Of a DNA stretch of 64,000 nucleotides, positions 19,590 through 27,702 are shown piece after piece. The notes under the pieces were generated by a model, which ran no database searches, was not told the DNA's origin, and was given only the letters and a program-made list of their open reading frames with translations. This DNA is from an uncultured Clostridia bacterium (lineage in GTDB: Bacteria > Bacillota > Clostridia > Monoglobales > Monoglobaceae). Every line of letters starts with the position of its first letter. Position 1 is the first letter of the stretch. Location: positions 274,969-338,968 of the forward strand of contig CAJTWN010000002.1 of NCBI GenBank assembly GCA_910580105.1, in the 5' to 3' direction. A program made the position numbers and the translations under genes.

Positions 19590-19691
19590 CATTTCAATTT
19601 TCACATACACACATAAGCAGAAAGCTCTCCTTCTCCCTATGCAGTATTATGCTTTACAGTTGGCCTGTTTTCTTAACCAACAATGATTTTC

Positions 19692-21371
19692 TTACTCTTT
19701 CGCAGACGGCGAAAAACGAACAGAAAATACCGCCCCTTCACCACACACAAATTTACAGTCGACTGCATAATATTTCCGGTTGTTTTTCGTTGTCGTTTCC
19801 TCATGGCATGATATCTCTGCCTGATCCGTTTCAATACACATCTGAAGTCCGGCCGCGATGATTTTCTTTCCTTCTATTGTCGGACGCATATTGAAGATAA
19901 AACGTTCAATAATTTCATGTTCCCCAGAACCAAACCGAAAACTGTCTGTAAGCTTTATATCTTCCAAAACCAAGAATTCACGGCTGCATTGTTCCAATTC
20001 CGGCACATCATATGCTGTGCTTATGTCAATAAAAAAACGGTTCTCTTCTGTACATAATACTTCAGCTGCCCGCTCTTTTCCAAATTGCTGTACCTCGCCG
20101 TCTATCAAAGGTACACTATGGCCAAAGGACGCTGTATTCGGGAGCAAATACCGGGTATCATCTGAAAAATATGCCCGGTTATATACGCCTGAACCCAGAT
20201 CACAAATCACCTGTGATTGGTCATCCGCAAGGATGAAATTCCCCAAGTCATTATGATTATGCGGCTCATCATTGTGTCCGCCCTTCGCCGCAAGAACCAG
20301 ATGCGGAATCCGCCGATAATACCATTGGGCATCGGGATAATAATAATACGTTTCCGGCTCTTCTTTTTGCTCCAACAATTCCGGGGAAGTCCAGATAAAA
20401 TTTCGAATAAAACTTGCAAAACGACAGGCATTATCCCAATGGTTTAATAAATCGTATTCCCCTTCCGGTATCTTCATTTCGTCCGCATAAATCTTTTTTA
20501 AATAGGAAGTCAATCCCGGCAAAACTGAAGCTGTGTCTCCGCAGTCTGAAAAACTGATGATAGAATTTGCATTCAGGAATACACGCTGCTGAAAACATGC
20601 TGTCTTTTTGACAATCTCTTTTTTGAACAAATCAATTTGACCATTGGTATATGTCTTCAGCAAATCTGCGAAATAGACAAAATATCCAAACCCATAATTC
20701 CAGTAAGCAGCCCCTTCCCGGCAGCAGCCGTCTTCACCAAATCCCAGCAGGAAAGTATCCATTACCTTCAGCAGCCGGTCTTTCACAAGGGGGAAAAATT
20801 CCTGAAACCCATAGAGGAAACAAGCCCCCACCGAACCGCCGCATACTGCCGCCCAGTTCATCTCCTGTGTCTCCCAATGATAATGATTATGTAGAAATGA
20901 ATCAATTATCCGGCGTTTTATCTCCCGCCGGACCCGTGCCTTCAGATAATCATCCAATTTTTCATCAAATATCTCCAGAATCTCGCTCAACGCAAAACCC
21001 GTCTCTGCGGCAAAAAGATCTATATTAATTTCTGCATTTTCCCATTGCCATTCCGAATTGATATGGGCAGGCAGCGACCAGGTGTATTCATCGCAGATGG
21101 CCCAAATAATGTCATGCAGCTTTTCCATATCTTCATCTCTTTGATAAAGCAAACATATCAGCGCAGTGAAATTCAGCCGTTTCCTGCGCATAAAATATTT
21201 TTCTTCAAAAAGCGCCCGACCCCCGGTCCATTTAAAATCCATAAAATCCTGAAATTTAAGTGCCGGAATTTCGTCATCAAATCCTGCATAAATCTCTTCC
21301 GCCTCCCGCCGCATTTGGGCATAAGTATCCGCTGTGCGAAAGAGCTCCAGCTTTTTTTCATCAATTAACAT
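19692..21371 (-). CDS. Heparinase II/III-family protein, second copy
   Basis: 559 residues, no signal peptide. It shares the layout of the protein at 6048: a helical N-terminal half with EYTWSLPAHIN (compare ESTWALPVHNY) and the hallmark HNHNDLGNFILADDQSQVICDLG (HNHNDLGNF then ICDLG, near residue 370). The two are clearly diverged, so they probably act on different substrates or ends. It follows the GH2 gene by 81 bp with a good ribosome site (GGAGGG) and is likely in one transcript with it. The specific uronide is not known. Confidence 0.85.
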   Translation of the reverse strand: MLIDEKKLELFRTADTYAQMRREAEEIYAGFDDEIPALKFQDFMDFKWTGGRALFEEKYFMRRKRLNFTALICLLYQRDEDMEKLHDIIWAICDEYTWSLPAHINSEWQWENAEINIDLFAAETGFALSEILEIFDEKLDDYLKARVRREIKRRIIDSFLHNHYHWETQEMNWAAVCGGSVGACFLYGFQEFFPLVKDRLLKVMDTFLLGFGEDGCCREGAAYWNYGFGYFVYFADLLKTYTNGQIDLFKKEIVKKTACFQQRVFLNANSIISFSDCGDTASVLPGLTSYLKKIYADEMKIPEGEYDLLNHWDNACRFASFIRNFIWTSPELLEQKEEPETYYYYPDAQWYYRRIPHLVLAAKGGHNDEPHNHNDLGNFILADDQSQVICDLGSGVYNRAYFSDDTRYLLPNTASFGHSVPLIDGEVQQFGKERAAEVLCTEENRFFIDISTAYDVPELEQCSREFLVLEDIKLTDSFRFGSGEHEIIERFIFNMRPTIEGKKIIAAGLQMCIETDQAEISCHEETTTKNNRKYYAVDCKFVCGEGAVFSVRFSPSAKE

Positions 21372-21452
21372 AACAAATCCCTCCTACTACAATATATTTA
21401 TGGTTAATATCCCTTACAGCCAGTATGGAATGCTCCATCTGAAATATGCGTA

Positions 21453-23918
21453 TTAAAATTTTTCCCAGCTGTCATACAACGACTTAATACTTAAAGAGCT
21501 CCTCAATTCCGTCAGCGATATATTTTTATTCATATTTTTTTTCAATAAGGTCACACACTTTTCATAACCCGGAACAAGGGCAAAATAATTATCGCTGAAC
21601 CGGGCATCAATCCCTTTGACAGAAAGCTCTGCAAATGCAGCAATTTTTTTCGAATGAAGATGCAGTAAAAAGGCATCTTCATTCTCCTCGGCAAAAACAG
21701 AGATACCCGGCTCTTCAAATTGAAAATATTTTGGCTTTACAAAAAAAGTTGTAACTGCCTGTTCACCGCTCCAACAATAAAGCGCGCAGGATTCTTTTAT
21801 CCCTTTTTCAGAAAAATATTGACTGAAATCCAGGTCAAAAACCCGAACAGAAGAAAATGCTGGAATTTCAACCGACAATTCATTCTGTGCCAATATCTCT
21901 CCATCAGTCCGCATCAGCGCCCAATTTACCTTTTCTACATATTTCTCTCTGCTCTCATTTGAGATATGAATTTCGGCTTTATCTCCTTCTTCGCATACAG
22001 AAAGCAGCACCGGTGCATAAAAACGCTTTGCAAAATAGTGCAGCGCCTTCCACCTGCCGAAATTATCAATCCCCGACCAGCTGGCCACCGGCCAGCAATC
22101 ATTCAACTGCCAGTAAAGCGCACCCATACAGCGCAAATCATTCCGGTTTCTGCGCCAGTGCTCTACTCCATAACGCATTGCTTCCCCCTGACAGAGTTGT
22201 GACAAATAGAGCAAATTTTCTAATCCATAGGGAAAGCGAAATGTTTCTGAAACATAGTACATGATTTTTTCATTTCCTGTCCCATTTTTTTGATGAGACT
22301 CCATGACCTTTGAATAAATATTGCGGTCATCCGGCTCTGTGAATGACACAATTGTCTTGAGGCAAGGAAAAGACTGCAGGCCAAATTCTGACATAAACCG
22401 CGGAAAGGTCGTCCGGTAATAGGTGAATGGCTGTTTGCCATGCCAAACGTCCCAGCAGTGTACATCCCCTTTTTCTTCGCTGTTCGGGTTTTGGAAACGG
22501 CCGCCCGATGATGGAGAAGAAGGCCAATAGAAAATATCGGGGGCTGTTTCTTCCACAATCTTTTTCAGGTAATAATCAAACTGCATGGTATAATTGGCTC
22601 TGCCAGGCGCAATATCCTGCCACCCCCAGTTCACCCAAGCCATCTCTTCCTCGTTATTTCCGCAGATAAGTGCAATACACGCATGGTTCCGCATCCGTTG
22701 AACATTATCAATGGCCTCTGCCCTGATACTCTTCCGAAACTTTTCATTATCAAAATCATATGAACCACAGGCAAACATTAAATCCTGCCACACCAGCAGT
22801 CCAAGTTCATCACACATACAATAAAATGCGTCATCGGGGTAATACCCACCACCCCAAATGCGAATCATATTATAATTTGCTTCCACACAATCGGTTAAAA
22901 GCTGACGGCTGCGTTCTGCCGTACATCTGGAAAGCAGATTATCCTCCGGTATATAATCCGCTCCCATGGCAAAAAAGGTGAGACCATTTACACAAAAGGC
23001 AAAAGATTCTCCCCACTGATCCCGATTTCGTACCACTTTAATTTCCCGAAGACCAATCTTTTCTTTCCGCACATCCAGCTTTTCCCTGCCGGCATATAAA
23101 GCGGTCTCCACAGTATAAAGCGGGTGCTCTCCCAAACCGTTGGGATACCAAAGTTCCGGTGTCTCTATCACACATTGTGCTTTTCCGCATCCATCAAAGA
23201 TCTTTGTCTCCATTTTCTTCAGTATTTTCCCATCCGGAGCGGAAATCAAAACCTCTGCCATTATCTCCTTTTTCGTATAGCTATGAACATGTATATCCAT
23301 AGAAATCTGCACAGCATCCGGCATATGTATCTGCCGGATTGCAGTATCTTCTATCCTTGCTGTATCATAGGTTCTTATAGAAATGTTCCGCCAAATTCCC
23401 ATATCCGGCAGAATCGGACCCCAATCCCAGCCAAACATCGAAAGCCCCTTTCTCAGATGAGAAATACCAGCCAAAGATTCTGAACTGCTATGTAAAAACA
23501 TTTTTTCATGTTTTTCGCGCACATATTGGGTTGGCGAAGAAAACAAAATCCGGATAGCATTTTTTCCTTCTACAAGATACGGACGAAGGTCGAACCGGTA
23601 CCGCAGGTGCATATTCTCGGTATGTGCCAGAAAGTTCCCGTTGATATAAATATCACACAGCGTATCCAGACCATCACATACCAGTTCAATCGCATCACAT
23701 TGCAAATCTTCAGCTTTAATCAGAAAGGTTCTTCTGTATTCATAATCATCATCCGATAAAGCCAAAACTTCGTTTTCATTGTCTCTGTAAAAAGGATCCG
23801 GCATCAATTGATGAGACAACAGGTCTGCATAAACCGACCCCGGCACTTGCGCTGTTATCCAATCTTTGCTGTCCTTCCTTTTCATTTCCCAATCTCCGTT
23901 TAAATTTATTACAGCCAT
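21453..23918 (-). CDS. GH2 beta-mannosidase-like glycoside hydrolase
   Basis: 821 residues, cytoplasmic (no signal peptide). Begins with the jelly-roll typical of beta-mannosidases (LNGDWEM, QVPGSVYADLL, DPFYRDNE). The central barrel has acid/base Glu in CGNNEEEM (near residue 423) and nucleophile Glu in FMSEFGLQSFP (near 510). The family removes terminal beta-mannose from mannan or N-glycan fragments. I chose ATG 23918 over the GTG directly before it because GGAGG lies six bases upstream. The promoter area is shared with the divergent SGNH gene and contains the GTTTACC box. Confidence 0.9.
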   Translation of the reverse strand: MAVINLNGDWEMKRKDSKDWITAQVPGSVYADLLSHQLMPDPFYRDNENEVLALSDDDYEYRRTFLIKAEDLQCDAIELVCDGLDTLCDIYINGNFLAHTENMHLRYRFDLRPYLVEGKNAIRILFSSPTQYVREKHEKMFLHSSSESLAGISHLRKGLSMFGWDWGPILPDMGIWRNISIRTYDTARIEDTAIRQIHMPDAVQISMDIHVHSYTKKEIMAEVLISAPDGKILKKMETKIFDGCGKAQCVIETPELWYPNGLGEHPLYTVETALYAGREKLDVRKEKIGLREIKVVRNRDQWGESFAFCVNGLTFFAMGADYIPEDNLLSRCTAERSRQLLTDCVEANYNMIRIWGGGYYPDDAFYCMCDELGLLVWQDLMFACGSYDFDNEKFRKSIRAEAIDNVQRMRNHACIALICGNNEEEMAWVNWGWQDIAPGRANYTMQFDYYLKKIVEETAPDIFYWPSSPSSGGRFQNPNSEEKGDVHCWDVWHGKQPFTYYRTTFPRFMSEFGLQSFPCLKTIVSFTEPDDRNIYSKVMESHQKNGTGNEKIMYYVSETFRFPYGLENLLYLSQLCQGEAMRYGVEHWRRNRNDLRCMGALYWQLNDCWPVASWSGIDNFGRWKALHYFAKRFYAPVLLSVCEEGDKAEIHISNESREKYVEKVNWALMRTDGEILAQNELSVEIPAFSSVRVFDLDFSQYFSEKGIKESCALYCWSGEQAVTTFFVKPKYFQFEEPGISVFAEENEDAFLLHLHSKKIAAFAELSVKGIDARFSDNYFALVPGYEKCVTLLKKNMNKNISLTELRSSLSIKSLYDSWEKF

Positions 23919-23956
23919 CACATGCCTCCAAAATTTTAAATTTTCTATTAATATCT

Positions 23957-23998
23957 AAAGTTTACCCCCTTTCAAATTAATTGTAATTTTACTATAAT
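23957..23998 (+). promoter_or_regulatory. GTTTACC-box promoter of the SGNH gene (copy d), overlapping the GH2 promoter
   Basis: Plus strand: AAAGTTTACCCCCTTTCAA (23957-23975), 17 bp, TATAAT (23993-23998), the same spacing as copies a-c. On the other strand TTGAAA (23970-23975) with a weak -10 near 23947-23953 could drive GH2, placing the box in its spacer. The upstream half-site seen in copies a-c is not preserved here. Confidence 0.7.
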
Positions 23999-24029
23999 AG
24001 CTATGATATTAAAATTGGAGGCGAGTAAA

Positions 24030-24686
24030 ATGCTTTTTGAAAAAAATGACAGAATTATATTTATGGGTGATTCAGTAACAGACTGCGGTCGTAAAAGACC
24101 GGTTGGCGAGGGCCTTGCAGAGGGTGTCGGCGCCGGATATGTCCGGACAATTGAAAGCTTTCTTAATGTCTATTATCCTGAATTAAACCTGAGAATCACC
24201 AATATGGGAATATCCGGAAATACAATTGCCCATCTTCAAGACCGGTGGCAGACGGATATTCTGGATTTAAACCCGGATTGGGTAAGCATTCTCATCGGCG
24301 TCAATGATGTCTGGCGTCAATTCGATGAACCTGCTATCCCCGAGTCCGCTGTCCAGCCAGAAGAATTCGAAGCCATCTATCGTGAATTGATTGAAAAAAC
24401 GCAGGATGGCGTCAAAGGCATTATTTTGATTACTCCTCATTTTTATGAACGCTATAAACAGGATCCAATGCGTACCCGCCTTGACGAGTATGGCAGCATT
24501 GTAAAGAAATTGGCAAAGGAATACGGCTGTCTGTTCATTGATACCCAGACCGTATTTGACCAGTTCATGGAAAACCACTACGCAGCTTATCTCTCTGCCG
24601 ACCGTGTTCATCCCAACTATGCCGGCCGTACTTTACTTGCCATTACCATCCTTAAAGCAATTGGTTTTGATTTTGGACGTCTTTAA
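24030..24686 (+). CDS. SGNH/GDSL hydrolase, probable carbohydrate esterase
   Basis: 218 residues, cytoplasmic. The four SGNH blocks are all present: GDSVTD (Ser15), GISGNT (Gly), GVNDVW (Asn) and DRVHPNYAG (Asp191, His194). Such enzymes remove acetyl or other acyl groups from sugars. I chose ATG 24030, with GGAGG eight bases before it, over an earlier ATG at 24003 that lies at the predicted transcription start. Shared promoter architecture with the transporter genes suggests it deacetylates the imported sugar (inference). It ends in an intrinsic terminator. Confidence 0.88.
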   Translation: MLFEKNDRIIFMGDSVTDCGRKRPVGEGLAEGVGAGYVRTIESFLNVYYPELNLRITNMGISGNTIAHLQDRWQTDILDLNPDWVSILIGVNDVWRQFDEPAIPESAVQPEEFEAIYRELIEKTQDGVKGIILITPHFYERYKQDPMRTRLDEYGSIVKKLAKEYGCLFIDTQTVFDQFMENHYAAYLSADRVHPNYAGRTLLAITILKAIGFDFGRL

Positions 24687-24703
24687 TTCTATTCTGTTTA
24701 CAT

Positions 24704-24731
24704 AAAAGGCCGTTTTACGGTCTTTTTTTTC
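24704..24731 (+). terminator. Intrinsic terminator of the SGNH gene
   Basis: Stem AAAGGCCG / CGGTCTTT (one G-U pair) with a short loop, followed by eight or more T. Confidence 0.8.
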
Positions 24732-24819
24732 TTACCAATTATACTCCATTTCATTCTGTGATACAATGCGGTAAAGTTTTTATTTTATACTGCCGGCGCC
24801 CGTTTTTTTCCTTTTTTGT

Positions 24820-24848
24820 TTGACAGAATAATGTGAATCTGCTATACT
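24820..24848 (+). promoter_or_regulatory. Sigma-A promoter of the NSS transporter gene
   Basis: TTGACA (24820-24825), 17 bp, TATACT (24843-24848), about 30 bp before the start codon. Confidence 0.8.
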
Positions 24849-24880
24849 TTTGATTATTATTTTATTGAGGGAGAGTTTGT

Positions 24881-26257
24881 ATGAAAGAGCGAGAAAAGTT
24901 TTCTTCCCGGCTGGGCTTTATCCTTATCTCAGCCGGTTGTGCAATCGGACTTGGCAACATTTGGCGGTTCCCATATATTACCGGGAAATATGGTGGTGCC
25001 GCATTTGTCATTATCTATCTTATTTTTCTGGTCATTTTGGGACTGCCCATTATGGTAATGGAATTTTCTGTGGGGCGCGCCAGCAAGCAATCCGTTGCTA
25101 CTGCCTTTAAAACCCTTGAACCCAAAGGTACCAAATGGCATTGGTTTGGCTATATTGCCATTGTCGGCAACTACCTGCTGATGATGTTCTATACCACCAT
25201 TGGCGGCTGGATGGTAGCCTATATTTTCAAAATGATTACCGGACAGTTTACCGGGCTTTCTCCGGACGGTGTCTCAAATATTTTTTCCAGTATGCTTCAA
25301 CAACCATGGTATATGACCTTTTGGATGCTGGTGGTTACTGTCGGCGGCTTTTTTATATGCAGTTTCGGCCTGCAAAACGGTGTTGAAAAAATTACAAAAG
25401 GAATGATGCTTTGTCTACTTTTTCTCATCATTGTTCTCTGTGTCCGCAGCATAACCCTTCCCGGTGCAAGTGAAGGATTGAAATTCTATCTCATCCCGGA
25501 TTTTTCCAAATTCAGCGAAAATGGGATTGCCGATACAATTTTTGCCGCTATGGGGCAGGCGTTTTTCACCCTTAGTATCGGCATGGGCTCTATGACCATT
25601 TTTGGAAGCTATATTGATAAAAAACGTTCTCTCACAGGCGAAGCAATCAGCATTTCCCTGCTGGACACCTTTGTAGCTATTTTGGCCGGGCTCATCATTT
25701 TCCCTGCCTGCTTTGCCTTCGGTGTCCATCCTGGTGAAGGACCAAGCCTGGTTTTTGTCACCCTTCCAAACATCTTTAACCAAATGCCCGGCGGTCAGTT
25801 TTGGGGGGCGCTGTTCTTTATCTTCCTGAGCTTTGCCGCCCTTTCAACCATTATTGCTGTGTTTGAGAATATTGTCAGCTTTTCAATTGACCTTTGGAAC
25901 GTATCGCGGAAGAAAGCAGTCATTGTCAATGCAATCCTGATTATTCTGCTTTCCCTTCCCTGTGTTTTTGGCTTCAACCTTTTAAGCGGAATACAGCCGC
26001 TGGGCGCCGGTTCCACGATTCAAGACCTGGAAGATTTTATTATTTCCAATAACGTATTGCCTCTGGGAAGCCTTGTTTTTCTCTTGTTCTGTACCATAAA
26101 ACGCGGTTGGGGATGGAAAAACTTTTTGGCAGAAGCAGATGCGGGTGATGGAATGAAATTCCCAGCCTGGGCAAGATTGTACATCAAATATTGTCTTCCT
26201 GTTATTGTCCTGGTCATATTTATTTTTGGATATTACACGAAGTTTTTTGTATCCTAG
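24881..26257 (+). CDS. Sodium-dependent transporter, neurotransmitter:sodium symporter (NSS) family
   Basis: 458-residue membrane protein. The family signature in helix 1 is clear: SAGCAIGLGNIWRFPYITGK with the unwound, sodium-binding GLGNIWRFP core (about residues 21-30). About 11-12 membrane segments are expected. Bacterial members take up amino acids such as tryptophan, tyrosine or leucine with sodium; the substrate here is unknown. Single-gene unit with its own promoter and a hairpin downstream, not tied to the sugar locus. Confidence 0.92.
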   Translation: MKEREKFSSRLGFILISAGCAIGLGNIWRFPYITGKYGGAAFVIIYLIFLVILGLPIMVMEFSVGRASKQSVATAFKTLEPKGTKWHWFGYIAIVGNYLLMMFYTTIGGWMVAYIFKMITGQFTGLSPDGVSNIFSSMLQQPWYMTFWMLVVTVGGFFICSFGLQNGVEKITKGMMLCLLFLIIVLCVRSITLPGASEGLKFYLIPDFSKFSENGIADTIFAAMGQAFFTLSIGMGSMTIFGSYIDKKRSLTGEAISISLLDTFVAILAGLIIFPACFAFGVHPGEGPSLVFVTLPNIFNQMPGGQFWGALFFIFLSFAALSTIIAVFENIVSFSIDLWNVSRKKAVIVNAILIILLSLPCVFGFNLLSGIQPLGAGSTIQDLEDFIISNNVLPLGSLVFLLFCTIKRGWGWKNFLAEADAGDGMKFPAWARLYIKYCLPVIVLVIFIFGYYTKFFVS

Positions 26258-26273
26258 CTTTCACAACTTACAA

Positions 26274-26301
26274 TACAGTCCACCATACTCGGTGGACTGT
26301 A
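26274..26301 (+). repeat. 11-bp perfect inverted repeat after the NSS gene
   Basis: TACAGTCCACC / GGTGGACTGTA with a 6-base loop, 17 bp after the stop codon. No T-run follows, so it may be a processing or stabilising hairpin. Its core (GTCCACC...GGTGGA) returns in the terminator at 26438. Confidence 0.6.
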
Positions 26302-26437
26302 CGCATCAATTTATAAATTTAGGAATAATATTGAACCTTCCTCTCGGCACGGCAATATATTTATCGGCCTTGCACCATCTGTTTAAGACAAACCCATTCC
26401 AAATGATGCTGATCAAATCTCTTTTTGACCATCTGCG

Positions 26438-26460
26438 TCCACCAGTTTGGTGGATTTTTT
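26438..26460 (+). terminator. Intrinsic terminator before the DUF134 operon
   Basis: Stem TCCACCA / TGGTGGA, 3-base loop, then a run of T. Between 26302 and 26437 I see no convincing gene. Confidence 0.75.
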
Positions 26461-26470
26461 TATTTTGTTA

Positions 26471-26520
26471 TTGACATATGTCAAATATGTGTTATACTAT
26501 ATTTATGACATATGTCATAA
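26471..26520 (+). promoter_or_regulatory. Promoter of the DUF134/NifX pair with two identical palindromic operators
   Basis: TTGACA (26471-26476), 16 bp, TATACT (26493-26498). The palindrome TGACATATGTCA occurs twice, at 26472-26483 over the -35 and at 26506-26517 just past the -10; the second extends to an 18-base palindrome (26503-26520). Centres are 34 bp apart. This layout fits repression, most simply autoregulation by the DUF134 protein (inference). Confidence 0.75.
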
Positions 26521-26537
26521 ATAACAGGAGGTATTTT

Positions 26538-27035
26538 ATGCCGCGGCCAAGAAAATGCAGACGGGTATGCAGTCTCCCCAATGACTGTGGATTTCATCCG
26601 CTCAAAACAATGGAAAATAACGATAGCATTCAGATGACAGTGGAGGAATATGAGACAATCCGCCTTATTGACTTTTTGGACTATACACAGGAAGACTGTG
26701 CTGTCCAGATGGAGGTTGCCCGCACCACCATACAAAAGCTGTATACAGATGCACGCAGAAAAATAGCAGATGCGCTTGTCAATCAAAAATCATTGATTGT
26801 CGGCGGCGGCCATTTTAAGCTATGCAGCGCCATGGAAAAGCCTTGCAGCATAGCTGAAAAGCCCTGTTGTCCTGCCAGCACACCATACCCATTTGCCGAA
26901 AATACGTCTTATACGGCGAAAAAGCAGAATGACATAAAAACGCAATTATGCCCAGGGAAAAAATGCCATGCTGTAAATAAAAACAGGCAAGTTCCCCTCC
27001 ATACGCCTGCTACAAACTCGCATACGCACGCTTGA
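26538..27035 (+). CDS. DUF134-family DNA-binding protein
   Basis: 165 residues. The N-terminal ~100 residues match the DUF134 family: MPRPRKCRRVC, GFHPL, then a helix-turn-helix (QEDCAVQMEVARTTIQKLYTDARRKIADAL, given here in two parts: QEDCAVQMEVAR and TTIQKLYTDARRK). Cys7, Cys11 and Cys17 form a possible metal or cluster site. The C-terminal ~65 residues are low-complexity with repeated Cys (EKPCSIAEKPCC). ATG 26538 follows AGGAGG. DUF134 genes are commonly next to NifX/NafY-type genes, as here. Probably a regulator sensing metal, redox or cluster state; function not proven. Confidence 0.85.
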   Translation: MPRPRKCRRVCSLPNDCGFHPLKTMENNDSIQMTVEEYETIRLIDFLDYTQEDCAVQMEVARTTIQKLYTDARRKIADALVNQKSLIVGGGHFKLCSAMEKPCSIAEKPCCPASTPYPFAENTSYTAKKQNDIKTQLCPGKKCHAVNKNRQVPLHTPATNSHTHA

Positions 27036-27167
27036 AAAGATTGCCGCACAAAGCGCAGCAGCATATCTTCCTGCCGCCGGAAAAATAAACCTTCTTTCAC
27101 GCATGTATCCGCCCACGGTTTACATTGCATAACAATAAAAGACGTGGGCAGAAAGGTCGTAAAAATA

Positions 27168-27557
27168 ATGAAATTAGCTGTAACCTATGATAACGAACAA
27201 GTGTTCCAACATTTTGGACACACCGAATTTTTCAAAATTTATACCATTGAAGATCAAGCGGTCAAAGAAAGCGAAGTCGTCAGCACAAATGGCAGCGGTC
27301 ACGGCGCTCTTGCAGGCTTTTTGAAAGAACATCAGGTAGACGCACTTATCTGCGGCGGTATCGGCGGCGGTGCCAAGGCGGCACTCGCAGCAGCCGGAAT
27401 CGCGCTGTATGCCGGTGTAACAGGGAACGCAGATGAACAGGTGAAAAGTTTTCTTTTGGGTACCCTCAACCACAATCCCAATACAGAATGCAATCATCAC
27501 GGACACCATCATCACGAAGGTGAGCACAACTGCGGCCATCACAGCTGCCATGAATAG
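27168..27557 (+). CDS. NifX/NafY-type iron-molybdenum cluster-binding domain protein
   Basis: 129 residues. Residues 1-105 match the dinitrogenase iron-molybdenum cofactor (NifX/NifB C-terminal) domain: MKLAVTYDNEQVFQHFGHTEFF, VDALICGGIGGGAKAAL. The tail is His/Cys-rich (CNHHGHHHHEGEHNCGHH), suggesting metal binding. No nitrogenase gene is nearby; stand-alone members occur widely in anaerobes with unclear roles. I chose ATG 27168 over GTG 27144 because family homologues start at MKLAV. Likely co-transcribed with DUF134 across a 132-bp gap and closed by a strong terminator. Confidence 0.85.
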   Translation: MKLAVTYDNEQVFQHFGHTEFFKIYTIEDQAVKESEVVSTNGSGHGALAGFLKEHQVDALICGGIGGGAKAALAAAGIALYAGVTGNADEQVKSFLLGTLNHNPNTECNHHGHHHHEGEHNCGHHSCHE

Positions 27558-27602
27558 AGTTTTTATGGAAAGCATCCGATAATAAAATGAGTATACTTCA
27601 TA

Positions 27603-27641
27603 AAAAACCAGATACAAAAGGGTATTTTGTATCTGGTTTTT
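27603..27641. terminator. Bidirectional terminator
   Basis: A 17-bp perfect stem (AAAAACCAGATACAAAA with its complement, 27603-27619 and 27625-27641), 5-base loop, between the convergent NifX-like and membrane-protein genes. Confidence 0.9.
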
Positions 27642-27702
27642 AGATTTTTATATCCCTTTATATGCCGATTCCCATCCTTATTTCCCTGGCAATTTTTTAT
27701 TA

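Noticed and set aside
24745..24776. A fifth GTTTACC-like box with TATAAT on the minus strand after the SGNH gene
   Set aside because: The core is CTTTACC, the spacing to TATAAT is one base longer, and no minus-strand gene lies downstream. Probably chance.
27036..27167. Wide GCCCACG / CGTGGGC pairing between DUF134 and NifX as a riboswitch or terminator
   Set aside because: Seven-base arms with about a 30-base loop and no T-run. Too weak to call.
27168..27557. Nitrogen fixation genes
   Set aside because: A NifX-like domain alone does not indicate nitrogenase; no nifHDK or nifB is present.
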